Source: Ryuthela nishihirai
Lineage: Eukaryota > Arthropoda > Arachnida > Araneae > Heptathelidae
Reading direction: 5' to 3'
DNA: 64,000 bases
NCBI GenBank assembly: GCA_038380435.1
Contig: JAWZYU010000020.1
Coordinates: 45,416,307-45,480,306 of the forward strand
The notes under the pieces are model-generated. The model did no database searches. It had not been told where the DNA came from and was given only the letters and a program-made list of their open reading frames with translations. Both the position numbers and the translations under genes were made by a program. Positions 20,999 through 31,799 of the stretch are shown here, piece after piece (position 1 is the first letter of the stretch; every line of letters begins with the position of its first letter).

Positions 20999-21215
20999 CA
21001 GTCGGTCAAAAAAGTATCCGAACGCTATGGTTGATTACAGAATTCAGAAAAAATATCTGGCATCGATTTTTTTAGAAATTAGAGATCTGGCTACCTTCGT
21101 GTACAATACACAAAGGTTGCCAGATCATTAATTTCTAAAAAAAATCGTTGCCATATATTTTTTCTGAATTCTTTAATCAACCATAGCGTTCGGATACTTT
21201 TTTTGAGCGACTGTA
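20997..21215. mobile_element. Palindromic MITE (simple form), second of two
   Basis: Starts CAGTCGGTCAAAAAAGTATC and ends GAGCGACTGTA. The centre is altered to GTGTACAATACAC. Confidence 0.92.
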
Positions 21216-21536
21216 CAGCTGGGACTTGAACCTGGGATCTGCAGAATAGTTTAATTTCTTCAATTTTCACAGAATAATGGCTTAAAAATATCTGTTCCGG
21301 ATCCAATGGACCTCAGATACTTGAGGGTTAAAAAAAACAATGTATTCATTCCACTTACTTCTGTCTGGCGTTGATTTTCACATTCTCATAATTCCGTTCC
21401 TAACATATTCTAGTCTAAGAAGCGAATGAATTAAAAAATATAGTTACCCGATCGCAGTTTTTATTGCATTGAAGGAGATTTTCAACCTATTTGCGTTTCA
21501 TTAAATCGTTTATGATCACCGTTATGTTCCGGGTGT

Positions 21537-21735
21537 GAAACCCATCGCCCTGATGTAATAAAAAGATGACCCACTCTCAGTGTTATGACTTTTTTTCTCT
21601 AGTCATGTATTTATGTGTTTTTTTACTAAATTTAGCAATGTCGAAGCAACAAAGGACTTGAAGCGAAAACAACAGAGACCACTGAACGTTTGTCTTTAAT
21701 AAAAAAAAGACTAATAAAGTATTTAGAAACCGAAT
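21537..21735 (+). repeat. Inverted-arm block downstream of Gene A
   Basis: Aligns with the reverse complement of 29385-29565. Shared features are GTGTGAAAC, CTCTCAGTGTTATGACTTT and AAAGGACTTGAAGC/CAACAGAGG-type stretches. It is in + orientation downstream of Gene A; its partner is in - orientation downstream of Gene B, as expected if the inverted duplication reaches this far. A dispersed repeat with only two copies here is the alternative. Confidence 0.45.
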
Positions 21736-21817
21736 ACAAATGTCTAAGTTTTATTGTTCCTAAATTACCAATTTCTAAAATTACTCTCTTCTTCCCAGCA
21801 GAATATTCTGTTCGAAG

Positions 21818-22200
21818 GGGGAGCGGTGGGGGTGCTCAGTCGGTAGCGCGCCAGGCTCGTAATCTGTAGTTCCCAGGTTCGAGTCCCAGCTGGGTCAGCG
21901 TTGAGATTTATCCGCAAAATTCCCTGCCCTGCCCACGGTCGGTAGGGGACACCGATGGGCTTGGAAAGGCCGCCGTCCGTCGGATGGGACGTTAAGCCGT
22001 GGCCCCGTGTGCGGGAGAGCCATACCCTGTGCACGTTAAAGAACACGCTGGATGGCCTTGACGGGAGGCTACCATCTGTCTCCCAACAGCTGTTCCAGTG
22101 GGTCCCCTCATCCAACCTTCTCTGAGCCTTCGGGGTCCATGTGACCTGGCCATTTAGCCCATGGTGTGCAAAAAAGTGCCGCTCAGAGGTAAAACAACGA
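21818..22200 (+). mobile_element. SINE family 1, full length
   Basis: Complete head, body and tail. TCTGTTCGAAG lies on both sides as target duplication. Confidence 0.93.
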
Positions 22201-22289
22201 ATCTAAAATCTGTTCGAAGAAAATGCATAGATTTCTTCAGTTGCAAAAATCTTAAATTTATTTTTGCAACTGAAACTTTAGATTATGAA

Positions 22290-22393
22290 TAGAAAGTTGG
22301 GTGCTTTACCTCTGAGCTGCACTCTTTTGCACACAATGGGCTAAATGGCCAGGTCACAAGAAACCTAATGATTCAGAGAAGGTTGGGGTATTG
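22290..22393 (-). mobile_element. SINE family 1, 3' fragment
   Basis: GTTGGGTGCTTTACCTCTGA through GGCTAAATGGCCAGGTCACA, ending at AGAGAAGGTTGGGG. Confidence 0.75.
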
Positions 22394-22407
22394 AGACAGT
22401 CAGCTCA

Positions 22408-22461
22408 CATGTGGAACTAATACAGCTGGAGAGTTGTTTCGAGCTGTATTAGTTCCACATG
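22408..22461. repeat. 20-bp hairpin
   Basis: 22408-22427 (CATGTGGAACTAATACAGCT) is the exact inverse of 22442-22461. The loop sequence GGAGAGTTGTTTCG recurs just downstream. Confidence 0.92.
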
Positions 22462-22503
22462 ATAGTTTACTCGATACAACTGGAGAGTTGTTTCGTGACA
22501 GAT

Positions 22504-22595
22504 GTACAGTCGGTCAAAACAGTATCCGAACACTATGGTTGATTACAGAATTCAAAAAAAATATCTGACAATGATGTTTTTAGAAATTAGTTATT
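22504..22595. mobile_element. Single MITE arm
   Basis: CAGTCGGTCAAAACAGTATC and the rest of one arm up to TTTTTAGAAATTAGT; the other arm is absent. Confidence 0.8.
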
Positions 22596-22651
22596 TTCCC
22601 ACTGACATTTACCTCCCTTTTATAGTTCCTTCAGATTCCTACTCAGTGTGG

Positions 22652-23365
22652 TACAGTCGCACAAAAAAGTATCCGAACACTATGGTTGATTACAGAATTC
22701 AGAAAAAATATCTGGCAAGGATTTTTTTAGAAATTAGTGATCTGGCAACCTTCGTGTCACGTGACACGAAGGTTGCCAGATCAGTGAAGGTAGTGATCTG
22801 GCATCCTTCGTGTCACGTGACACGAAGGATGCCAGATCACTACACGAAGCCCCAGTCGAGGCTTCGTGTCACGTGACACGAAGGATGCCAGATTACTAAT
22901 TTCTAAAAAAATCGTTGCCATCAGTGAAGGTAGTGATCTGGCATCCTTCGTGTCACGTGACACGAAGGATGCCAGATCACTAATTTCTAAAAAAATCGTT
23001 GCCAGATATTTTTTCTGAATTCTGTAATCAACCATAGTGTTCGGATACTTTTTTGAGCGACTGTAGGTGGTCATATTATTTTGATACTAGATCGTGTGGG
23101 CTCACTCACGGAAATATTGAGCGTGTGCAGTTACCGTTCACAGCAAACTGGAGCGTGTGCAGTAACTGCACACGCTCCAGTTTGCTGTGAACGGTAACTG
23201 GAGCGTGTACAGTTGCTGTACACGCTCCAGATATTTTTCCTAAATTCTGTAATCACGTGACACGAAGGTTGCCAGATCACTAATTTCTAAAAAAATCGCT
23301 GCCAGATATTTTTTCTGAATTCTGTAATCAACCGTAGTGTTCGAATACTTTTTTGAGCGACTGTA
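22652..23365. mobile_element. Compound MITE array (simple plus chimeric forms)
   Basis: Begins with a left end, contains several repeated CACGTGACACGAAGG palindrome centres, a right end at about 23065, then GGTGGTCATATTATTTTGAT and the GC-rich palindrome, and a final right end at 23365. Confidence 0.88.
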
Positions 23366-23574
23366 CTGAACGAGCTATTGGACGCTCTACTGCTCCGTTC
23401 GGTTGGATATGCAAATCGTTTATGTCCATTTTGCATCTTCGTGCAAATTGTCATTTGATTCAAGTGACAGTTCAAATACTGACGTCTACATACATTGCGG
23501 TTTTGCATCTAAGGCTTGCCATTCCCTCTCTTATTATAAGATGCTTATAATTTTCATAATGGTGCAAATATAAA

Positions 23575-24215
23575 AATTCTAACATACACTCTGTGACATT
23601 AAAATTGCACCACCCAGTAAGAAGTTGTTGACGATCACCAACAAAACAGGTTGGGAAATGAGTAAAACAGTTACGGTTACAGAGCAAAGCACAAATTTAT
23701 TTCACACACAGACGGATTATATGGCAGTAATCAATACCCCATGGTTCGCAACATTTGCAGTTACTTGTCATGGCACGTAATCATACAAGCATTGAATTGT
23801 GGTCTGAGGCACGCTCATGCCTGTTGGCGGTCTCTCAAGGCATCTACAGTCTGCACTGATTGAGTGAATATGAGTAATAATAATGAGTCTGCAGATGACA
23901 TCCTACCAAGTCCCAAGCATTTTCTATGGCAACAAATCCGGGGATCTGGCTAGTCTGGAAGAGTCTTAACAAGTTGTAGACATTCCTAGGTGAAGTTGTT
24001 GATAAATGCCTGGTGTTGTCTTGCTGAAATAAGGCACCAAGTAGCACAGCACAGTCAAAGTGCCTGGGAGACACACCAGAGAAGACAGCTCTCATGACTT
24101 ATTGTACCCGAGACTATAACACCTGATGCTTAGGCAGTGTGTCATTCGAAGGTGGCAGCAGGATAGGAGCAGTGCCCACATTGTCTCCACACATGTATCT
24201 TCACGCACCTAGCTG
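23575..24215 (-). pseudogene. Tc1-like transposase relic (C-terminal half)
   Basis: On the - strand a degraded Tc1 catalytic region is seen: LFQQDNTRH, then LLRLFQTSQIPGFVAIENAW (counterpart of the usual region before the last catalytic residue) and DLVGCHLQTH. The end carries TGACATTAAAATTGCACCAC. It is cut at its 5' side next to the LINE tail. Confidence 0.78.
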
Positions 24216-24239
24216 TTGTGATCATCAGCGTGGGTGAGA

Positions 24240-24310
<71 letters not shown>

Positions 24311-24311
24311 A
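24240..24311. repeat. (ATC)n microsatellite, about 24 repeats
   Basis: It lies exactly at the 3' end of the - strand LINE (which reads GATGAT...). The same trinucleotide tail, but only five repeats, ends the LINE copy at 57712-57726. The 'histidine', 'serine' and 'aspartate' runs in frames across it are artefacts. Confidence 0.95.
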
Positions 24312-25213
24312 GCAGCCATGGGCTATGGAGGTCCAACCAGACCGAGCAATTTAGTTCTCCAAGCATGTCTGTCCTGTGCTACATCTGCTGCATCTGGCCA
24401 CTGCACACCAATTCTAACAAGGTCCTGTTTGACATTGTCTGCCCACCGCATCCTAGGTCTCCCCCTCTTTCTGAGGCTTTTAGGCACACTGTTCAGAATC
24501 CTATTCGCCAGTCTATAATTATCCATACTGGCAACATGGCCAAACCAACGGATTCTCTCTCTGCACAATATGCCACTTAAAGGAGGTTGCCGACTCCTTT
24601 GCCTAACCTCTTCATTGCTTACAGTGTTGAACCACCTAATACCCAAGATACTACGTAAGCATCTAGTTTCCTGTTATCTTGTTTACACAGCGTCCAAGTT
24701 TCACTACCATAACTAACCCCAGAAAGAACCAAATTATTATACAGTTTAATTTTAGTCTTCATGTGTATACGCCTATTTCTCCACACTCTCCATAGATTCT
24801 TAAAAGTCCCGGCAACAATCCCTATTCCTCTGTTAATCTCATGCTGCACATCACCAGTATCTGTTACATAGCTCCCAAGATAATTAAACTGTGACACCTG
24901 CTCAAGACTGCAACCATTCAGATTAACTGAATCACAGCCTGCCTGACCAATTTTCATCACTTTAGTTTTCTCTCTGTTTATAACCAAACCTACTCTATTA
25001 CCAGTCTCATCAACAGCTCGAATGAAAGAGTTCATCTCATCAACATCATTTGCCAAAAGGGCTAAATCATCAGCATAATCTAAATCAGAAATTTTCGTAT
25101 CTCCAACCCATTTAAGGCCAAAATCTTTCCCTTGAAGTGAATTTTGCATAACATAATCAATAACCAAACTAAAGAGAAAAGAGTCAAAATTCACCCTTGT
25201 CGAACACCAGAAA
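24312..25213 (-). mobile_element. RTE-like LINE, 3' portion of RT ORF
   Basis: Encodes the RT catalytic motif LDYADDLALLA, then [70 protein letters not shown] and [15 protein letters not shown] to the 3' tail. It is broken by a frameshift near 24640 and truncated at 25213, inside the RT motif read as SGVRQG. Frame defects show that it is inactive. Confidence 0.88.
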
Positions 25214-25399
25214 ACACGAGATTCTGGGTGAGACACTATACACTATAACTAACGCACAATCACTAATGTTTCTCATTAACTCAAATACACCTGCATTGCT
25301 ATTTACATGTCTATTACTATACAGTACATCTATTATCATTAAGACTGCGCATGCTCTGTACTCTCAGGGTCATAATATTCTCCTTGTGCAGCTACACAT

Positions 25400-25855
25400 T
25401 GTTACAAACAATACTCAGCTGATCTTATATCACGGGCCCAGCTAAGATGCAGTTCGCATTCAACTAGCTCTCTCTTGAGCCGAGACACAAGCGTCCCTTT
25501 CTCAAGACATTCAGAGAGGGACTCTTCTTTCCCACCCTTTTCATCAGTCAGGAAAAACATCACATTGGAAGGTTCAGTCTTCACCCCTTGCCGCAATGAC
25601 GCTATGTGTGGTCCAATAGCTCAAACTTGGAGGGGAACACACGGGAACACCGTCCACACCACTGGACCGCAAAACTGTCAGCTCTCCCACTTTGTGGACG
25701 GAGCTGAACGTTCATGCTGTTGCAGATGGGAAAAGGACCAGAATCCATATGCCATCCCCAAGAATCGATGGTCTGAGAGATGGGGTGGGGGGGAAATCCA
25801 TGTCTGAAGCATTCGACCACATAACTGTGATTCATAACTAAAGATGACACAATGC
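25400..25855 (-). other. Unassigned coding-like relic with a CxxC motif
   Basis: Two adjacent - strand frames read WCGRCSRVFPSKFELLDHT and, after a frameshift, EPSNVMFFLTDEKGG and RLKRELVECELHLSW. The first looks like half of a C2H2 finger. No splice sites, partners or family were identified; it may be part of an old mobile element. Confidence 0.3.
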
Positions 25856-26017
25856 CATTCTGCAGCTGAAGTTGTTCGAGGTCAGCACCATTCTAGTTAC
25901 CTTCGACCAGGGCCACATCATCCCATGTAACTAATCAAATGCTTCACCATTCTGTCCAAGAATTTTCTTATGTCTTTCCACAAATGCGAGTTAATTGGCC
26001 AACTCCTGTGCCTTAAA

Positions 26018-26402
26018 GGGACAGGGTGGCTCAGTCGGTAGCACACCAGGCTCGTAATCTGTAGTTCCCAGGTTCGAGTCCCAACTGGGTCAGCATTGAG
26101 ATTTATCTACGCAAAATTCCCCGTCCTGCCCACGGTCAGTAGGGGACACCGATGGACTTGGAAAGGCCGCCGTCTGTCGGATGGGACGTTAAGTCGTGGC
26201 CCATGTGCGGGAGAGCCATACCCTGTGTACATTAAAGTACAAGCTGGATGGCCTTGACGAGAGGCTACCATCTGTCTCCCAGTAGCTGTTCCATTGAGCC
26301 TCCTCCCCCAACCTTCTCTGAGCCTTCGGGGTCCATGTGACCTGGCCATTTAGCACATAGTGTGCAAAAAAGTGCCTCTCAGAGGTAAAACAACCCAACC
26401 CT
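26018..26402 (+). mobile_element. SINE family 1, full length
   Basis: Complete structure, with TGCCTTAAAG on both sides. Confidence 0.92.
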
Positions 26403-26724
26403 ATGCCTTAAAGAGTCTGCTACTGGATGTCAGGGAGTATAGCATTTAAGATCAAGAACTGTGAGTTACAGTCATTAAGTTCATTGCAGAATATAACTGT
26501 TAGGGAAATGAAGAGTTCCAATATTGTCAGTTATAGCAAATCGATCTATCCTCTCCATGCAGCTTCAGTGGGTCGATCTTATCTGCTTGAACCCGAGGTG
26601 ATGAGGTAAACAATGCAAACCCTAACGGTTCGCCTATATGATGCCTGTTCTAATCAACCTCAAATAGAAACTTTACAACAATAAGACCTGCCAAAGACTT
26701 AAAATCGCCCGTTTGCTTCATTGG

Positions 26725-27085
26725 GCTCGGCTGTTTTACCTCTAAGCACGACTTTTTCCCGCACAATATACTAAATGGCCAGGTCACAAGGACTCCAAGG
26801 GCTCAAAGAAGGTTGAGGAAGGGGACCACTGGACAGCTGTTGGGAGATAGGTTGGTAACCGCCCATCAAAGCCATCCAGGACGTTCTTTAGCATGTACAG
26901 AGTATAGCTCACCGACACGACCTCAATGCTTAACGTATCATCTGACGGATGGCGGTCTTTCCAGGCCCATTGGTGCCCCTTTTCTGAGACCAGGACAGGG
27001 TTTAGCGGAGATAAATCTCAAACTGTAAAAGGTAGGTCTCCATCCTTGGAAACTGCAGATTATGAGACTGGCGAGTTGCTGGAAT
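26725..27085 (-). mobile_element. SINE family 1, diverged
   Basis: From GGCTGTTTTACCTCTAAGC through the body to the head remnant AACTGCAGATTATGAGACTGG. Confidence 0.8.
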
Positions 27086-27254
27086 TATGATCCCCTCCTC
27101 GGCTGGTATTTTTCTGTTATTATTCAGAGCCATCAATTTCTAACGACGTCTCTCACCAGAAACGGCCAATGTATAACAGTATCTAATATACGTATATAGA
27201 CGATTGTGAGTGATTGGCTTCTTGATTGAGTGACCGAGTTATTGAGTGATTTGG

Positions 27255-27745
27255 GATGACCCTAATTCTATGATACAGAAATGGTAGAGCTATGAAAATT
27301 TGCACCTAGGAGTAATCCGAGTTGTAGCTATAGGGAAAAATTTGAAATTTAACCTTCGAGTGTGCTTCATGGTCAAAAAGAGGTCACTTAGAGCTCAAAC
27401 ATTGATCTACGACTGCTAGGGAGGTAAATATGGGTGTCCGAGGGTATTTTGGGTTCTTGATCTCAGAAACGTGAAATTCGGGATCCAGCGAGTCCTTTGA
27501 GGTCAAAGGTCAAATTTTATCTACCGGTACTAGAGAGCTAAAATTTGATGACTAGGGTTATTGTGGGCCTTAGATCTTAGAAACGTTGCGAACATTTGGA
27601 TCCGAATGGTCATTCGGGATCAAAGGTAAACTTTCAATATACTGATGCTACAGAGCTAAAAATTGGTCCATAGAGGTGTTTCGGATCGTGGATCACAGAA
27701 ATGTTGGGAACTTTGAGATCTGGTATCGCGCTCAAGGTCACACAG
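27255..27745. repeat. Degenerate tandem repeat, irregular 105-145-bp period
   Basis: Four to five related blocks each contain a GAGCTAAAATTTG-like and a GATCTCAGAAACG-like segment (GAGC landmarks near 27287, 27391, 27535 and 27653). AGGTCAAAGGTCA is at 27500-27512. Confidence 0.6.
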
Positions 27746-28259
27746 GGGTCGGAGTAACAGTATAGAAATTAAGAGGCATCGACTGATTACTTATATAGCA
27801 TGCGATTCTTTCATATTTTATAAGCATATATTGTTGGTAAGGGACCAATTTATAGCTGTGGCCTGTAATGAAAACAATGGTCAGATAACCCTAGTCTAGT
27901 CCATTTTCAGTAATAAAATATCGCTAAAAATGTCCTGTAGACAACAAACACTTAAAATAATTAGCTGGAGAAAAAATTAATTGCCTTGAGTGGACAAGCA
28001 ATTTTTGTCAGCTAATTATTTCAAGTAGCCCATTTTCCCTTGGAGAGGCTTAGCATCAAAGCTTTTGTTGCTACATTCAGGAAAATCCAGAGACAGGATA
28101 TGTAGTTTTACCAACTTTGGAAAGTAGAAAAATCCCAATTTTTAACGAACGTTTGTCGAAGACTTTAATTCCTTATTTTATGAAGTTGTTCCTAAGGATT
28201 CTTTTTTCCTACTTCTGTTATACTTACAATAATTCGAAACCTATGTTTCTGTGCATAAT

Positions 28260-28415
28260 TTTCTGCAAATAACTCGGTTAGAATGCTTGGCTACTGATCA
28301 AAGGGCCTCGGATAAGGTATGAATGTTTCTTTTCTGTGTTGTGTTTCTACTGAGATCTCACAGATCGTTTCTATGGCGTATAAACTGACAGGAGTTTGTC
28401 AAACCTCTGTGGCAA
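28260..28415 (+). mobile_element. SINE family 2, diverged
   Basis: GCTTGGCTACTGATCAAAGG, GGTATGAATGTTTC and TATAAACTGACAGGAG landmarks. It abuts the dispersed repeat at 28415. Confidence 0.75.
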
Positions 28416-29050
28416 ACAGAGCCGGATCTAGGAGGGGGCGAGCAAGGGGCCCTTTGAGAATGCTAGTAAGGGTAATAGAGGCAAAAATTATTGAACTTAT
28501 GAATTTTTCATGCGTTTTCAAGAAATTTTTTAAAGATCTCTGAAAAGGATAAGGGAAATGTTATACAATAATGAAAATGCAGTCTCTTGCCCCCATCCTC
28601 TCCATACTCTTTCACGGCTCGATTGAGTTTCCTGCCCCGCCCCCACCTCACCACCCTCTTTTATTTCTTTGCTGTTCGATTGAGTTTCCTGCCCCGCCCC
28701 CACCACCCTCTTTTATTTCTTTCCTGTTCGATTGAGTTTCCTGTCCCGCCCCCACCTCACCACCCTTTTATTTCTTTCCTGTTCGATTGAGTTTCCTGCC
28801 CCGCCCCCACCACCCTCTTTTATTTCTTTCCTGTTCGATTGCGTTTTCTGCCCCGCCCCCACCACCCTCTTTTATTTCTTTCCTGTTCGATTGAGTTTTC
28901 TGCCCCGCCCCCACCACCCTCTTTTATTTCTTTCCTGTTCGATTGAGAATCCTGCCCCGCCCCCACCACCCTCTTTTATTTCTTTCCTGCTCGATTGAGT
29001 TTCTTGTGCCTTATTTTTTTTCTAGATCAGAATCTGGTGAGAAGCATTTA
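28415..29050 (+). mobile_element. Second copy of the dispersed repeat seen at 3905-4470, expanded by a minisatellite
   Basis: Shares AGAGCCGGAT, CATGCGTTTTCAAGAA, GGGAAATGTTATAC and TTTTTTTCTAGATC in the same order. The region around GCTCGATTGAGTTT is expanded here. Confidence 0.6.
28612..29005. repeat. Minisatellite, about 52-bp unit, seven to eight copies
   Basis: The unit starts CCTGTTCGATTGAGTTTCCT and ends CTCTTTTATTTCTTT, with a C-rich core. Some copies carry an extra CACCT. Confidence 0.92.
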
Positions 29051-29384
29051 TTTGAGAAGTTATTCATTTTTTTAATTTAAAGTTTCTGTTGAAGAAGTAT
29101 CATAGATACTAAGCAGGATTTATTTTCTTCGAACAGAATATTCTCAAGATCCCAATTGCAGTGACGTACTCCAGCAGTTGCAATTGGAGATTGGAGGCGG
29201 AGGGGGATGTTTGAGCGTAAGGGGTCTCTGTTTTTCGACGACTGCCTTAAAATTATGTTTTTCAAGCAGTGAAGACTATGGGGGTTATAACCCCATAAAT
29301 TCTCCTTTTCGGTGCACCACTGCCTAAATATATCAAAGCTATAAGCCATAACAACTAGGCATTTGGTTTATAAACATTTTATTA

Positions 29385-29565
29385 ATCTTTTCTGTTACAA
29401 ACTTTCAGAAGTCTCTGTTCCTTTGGCTTCAAGTCCTCTGTTGCTCCAACACTGTTTTATTTCAAACCAAAATATAAAACATAAAGTTTACTTACATGAC
29501 TACGGGAGAAAGTCATAACACTGAGAGTTGGTCTTTTTATTATACCAGAATGGTGAGTTTCACAC
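29385..29565 (-). repeat. Inverted-arm block downstream of Gene B
   Basis: Counterpart of 21537-21735 on the opposite strand, sharing the AGTGTTATGACTTTCTCCC-like region and AGAGGACTTGAAGCCAAAG. A short open stretch (TEDLKPKEQRLLKVC) is seen, but no gene is claimed. Confidence 0.45.
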
Positions 29566-29574
29566 ACAAAATGC

Positions 29575-29745
29575 AACGGCAGGAGAGCCACACCCTATGC
29601 ACGTTAAAAACACAGTCGAAAGCCTTGACGAGAGGCTTCCATCTGCGTCGTAATAGCTATTCAGCGGGCCCCCTTACTCCAACGGTCTCTTGGGATCCTT
29701 GGAGTAAAGACATTTAACTCTTTGTATACAAAAAAGTATAAAAGT
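29575..29745 (+). mobile_element. SINE family 1 body fragment (derived subfamily)
   Basis: GCAGGAGAGCCACACCC to TTGTATACAAAAAAG. It shares the unusual CGTCAAGGC/GCAGATGGAAGCCTC-type changes with 30555-30790, in opposite orientation. Confidence 0.7.
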
Positions 29746-30404
29746 TTGGGCATGGACGTTTAAAAAAAAAACAGATTGAAAACCTTCTTCGCACTTATAA
29801 ATGCTCGGATTCGATCCGCAAAACATTAAACTGAATTTATTAATTTCTTTCACTTCGTAGACTAGAGTATTTGAGGAACAGTGTTATGAGAATGCGAAAT
29901 GGCAAAGCGAGACAAATAAACGATTAATAGATCTAAGAAAATCACATAGGTTAGATGGTCAAAACAAGGACCCCATATCTCAATTAGAACGAGTTTAAAG
30001 TCGATGAAGTGGGATTAAATGTAAGAGGTGAGAATGCTAAATACAAATGAGACCAGGTGTATTTGTTTTAATTTTAAAATCAGTTTGCGTTAAAAGGTTC
30101 GGTGAGTAATTGGATTATCGAACATCTTGATAATTCAGATGCAAAAAAAGTTGGATTACGTCACTCTGCATAAATGTAAATAAATTAAAATATTCGTTTC
30201 TTTAAAATCATCCCAGTGAATTCTCTGTATCAAAATTATGCACAGCACTGGGGGGGGGAGAAGACAAAAACCCGATTATCCAGATTCGTATAATCTTATT
30301 TCTACTGTAATTTTTATTTTCCAAGTTTGCTTATATAGGAAAATATATATATATGGAAACAAGGAGAGAACTAAGTTTTTTTTTATCGCATTCCTTTACC
30401 CTTG

Positions 30405-30790
30405 GTGAAGAATCCCCGTTCCTGATGAGAAGAGATAATCTCAACGCAGGTATAGTGGGGACTCGAACCTGGAAACATCATATTTCGAGCCTAGTCTGTT
30501 ACACACTCATCAACCTTCTCAGAAGAAAGGAATACGAATTTCACAGTTGAATTATTATTATCTCAGAGCGGCACTTTTTCGTATACAAAGAGTTAAATGT
30601 CTAACTCCTAAGGATCCCAAGAGTCCGGAGAATGCTGGAGGCTATTAGAATGCTGAATAACTATTACGTCGCAGATGGAAGCCTCTCGTCAAGGCTTTCT
30701 AGTGTGTTCTTTAACGTGCATAGGGTGTGGCTCTCCTGCACATGGAACCTCATCCAATCTGATGGACGGCGCCCTTTGCAAGACAACTGG
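30405..30790 (-). mobile_element. SINE family 1 pieces, derived subfamily
   Basis: A head fragment (GGGGACTCGAACCTGG) at 30405-30520 and a separate body fragment from 30555 (CAGAGCGGCACTTTTTC) to 30790. Confidence 0.65.
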
Positions 30791-30867
30791 TGACGAGTTT
30801 CAGGCAAGAAGTCAAGGATTAAGGATCTCAGGATAAAAATATGTTATCAATAAGTCATTACTCATTC

Positions 30868-31125
30868 TTGAGCGTTGAGATTTACCTCCGCAAAACTCCC
30901 CGCTCTACCCACGGTCAGTAGGGGACACCGATGGGCTTGGAAAGACCGCCGTCCGTCGGATGGGACGTTAAGCCGTGGTCTTGGTGGGAGGCTATCATCT
31001 GTCTCCCAATAGCTGTTCCAGTGGGTCCCCTCCCTCAACCTTCACTGATCCTTCGGGGTCCTTGTGACCTAGCCATTTAGCCCATTGTGTTCAAAAAAGT
31101 GCCGCTCAGAGGTAAAACAACCAAC
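30868..31125 (+). mobile_element. SINE family 1, tRNA head missing
   Basis: Starts at GAGCGTTGAGATTTACC and runs to CAGAGGTAAAACAACC, with an internal deletion after GCCGTGGTC. Confidence 0.85.
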
Positions 31126-31621
31126 CAACTCACTCTTGGGATGAAGATGAATAAATACACTTCCGGTGGTTTGATCGTATGACAGAGATGAATGAGACAT
31201 AGATATAAAATGAAATGCATGATGAACAAGAATCCCTGGTGAGTTTTAAACTGATCAGGTGAAGAATGTGGAACAGGGTCGAATCCGAGAATGTCATGAC
31301 CACTCCATCAAAGCAAAAATTTTGATCTTAAATTCTTAATACGTTTTTGCACGTAATTACAACAAAAGACAATAATATATCTTCTTTTCTACTCAGTTTC
31401 TATAAAAATTGATTGATTTGTCGTTTCACAACAATTTTTAATTTTGAAAAAGGGAAGATTTGATTCATATTATGCGAAACTTAATTGGTAATAAGACAAT
31501 GTTAAAACACGCAACGATAAGGCCTTGATATTTAGAGAATAGAATGATTTAGCATTTAGAATGCATTCAATTTAGTGCGAAATAGGCACAGATTTGGAAA
31601 AGAATTTGCTACGAGGGGATT

Positions 31622-31795
31622 GTTGGGTCGAGTTGTTTTGCCTCTGAGCGGCACTTTCCTTTTTTATGCAATGAAGCCTTTCATTTTCTATCTGTGTAAT
31701 TTACACAATGAGCTAAATGGGCAGGTCACAAGGACCCAGAGGAATCAGAGAAGGTTGGGGGAAGAAGACGCACTGGAATGCTTTTAGATAGACCA
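31622..31795 (-). mobile_element. SINE family 1 fragment with internal insertion
   Basis: GTTGGGTCGAGTTGTTTTGC to AGAGAAGGTTGGGGG. About 30 unrelated bases interrupt it after CACTTTCC. Confidence 0.7.
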
Positions 31796-31799
31796 GAAT

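Larger units (their letters stand above)
20298..21246 (-). mobile_element. Diverged SINE family 1 copy split by two MITEs
   Basis: Body 20298-20786, in reverse, and the tRNA-head remnant (CAGCTGGGACTTGAACCTGG) at 21216-21246 flank two adjacent MITEs. Confidence 0.72.

Noticed and set aside
24218..24580. Serine-, histidine- and aspartate-rich proteins
   Set aside because: They are translations of the (ATC)n tail of a LINE in different frames.
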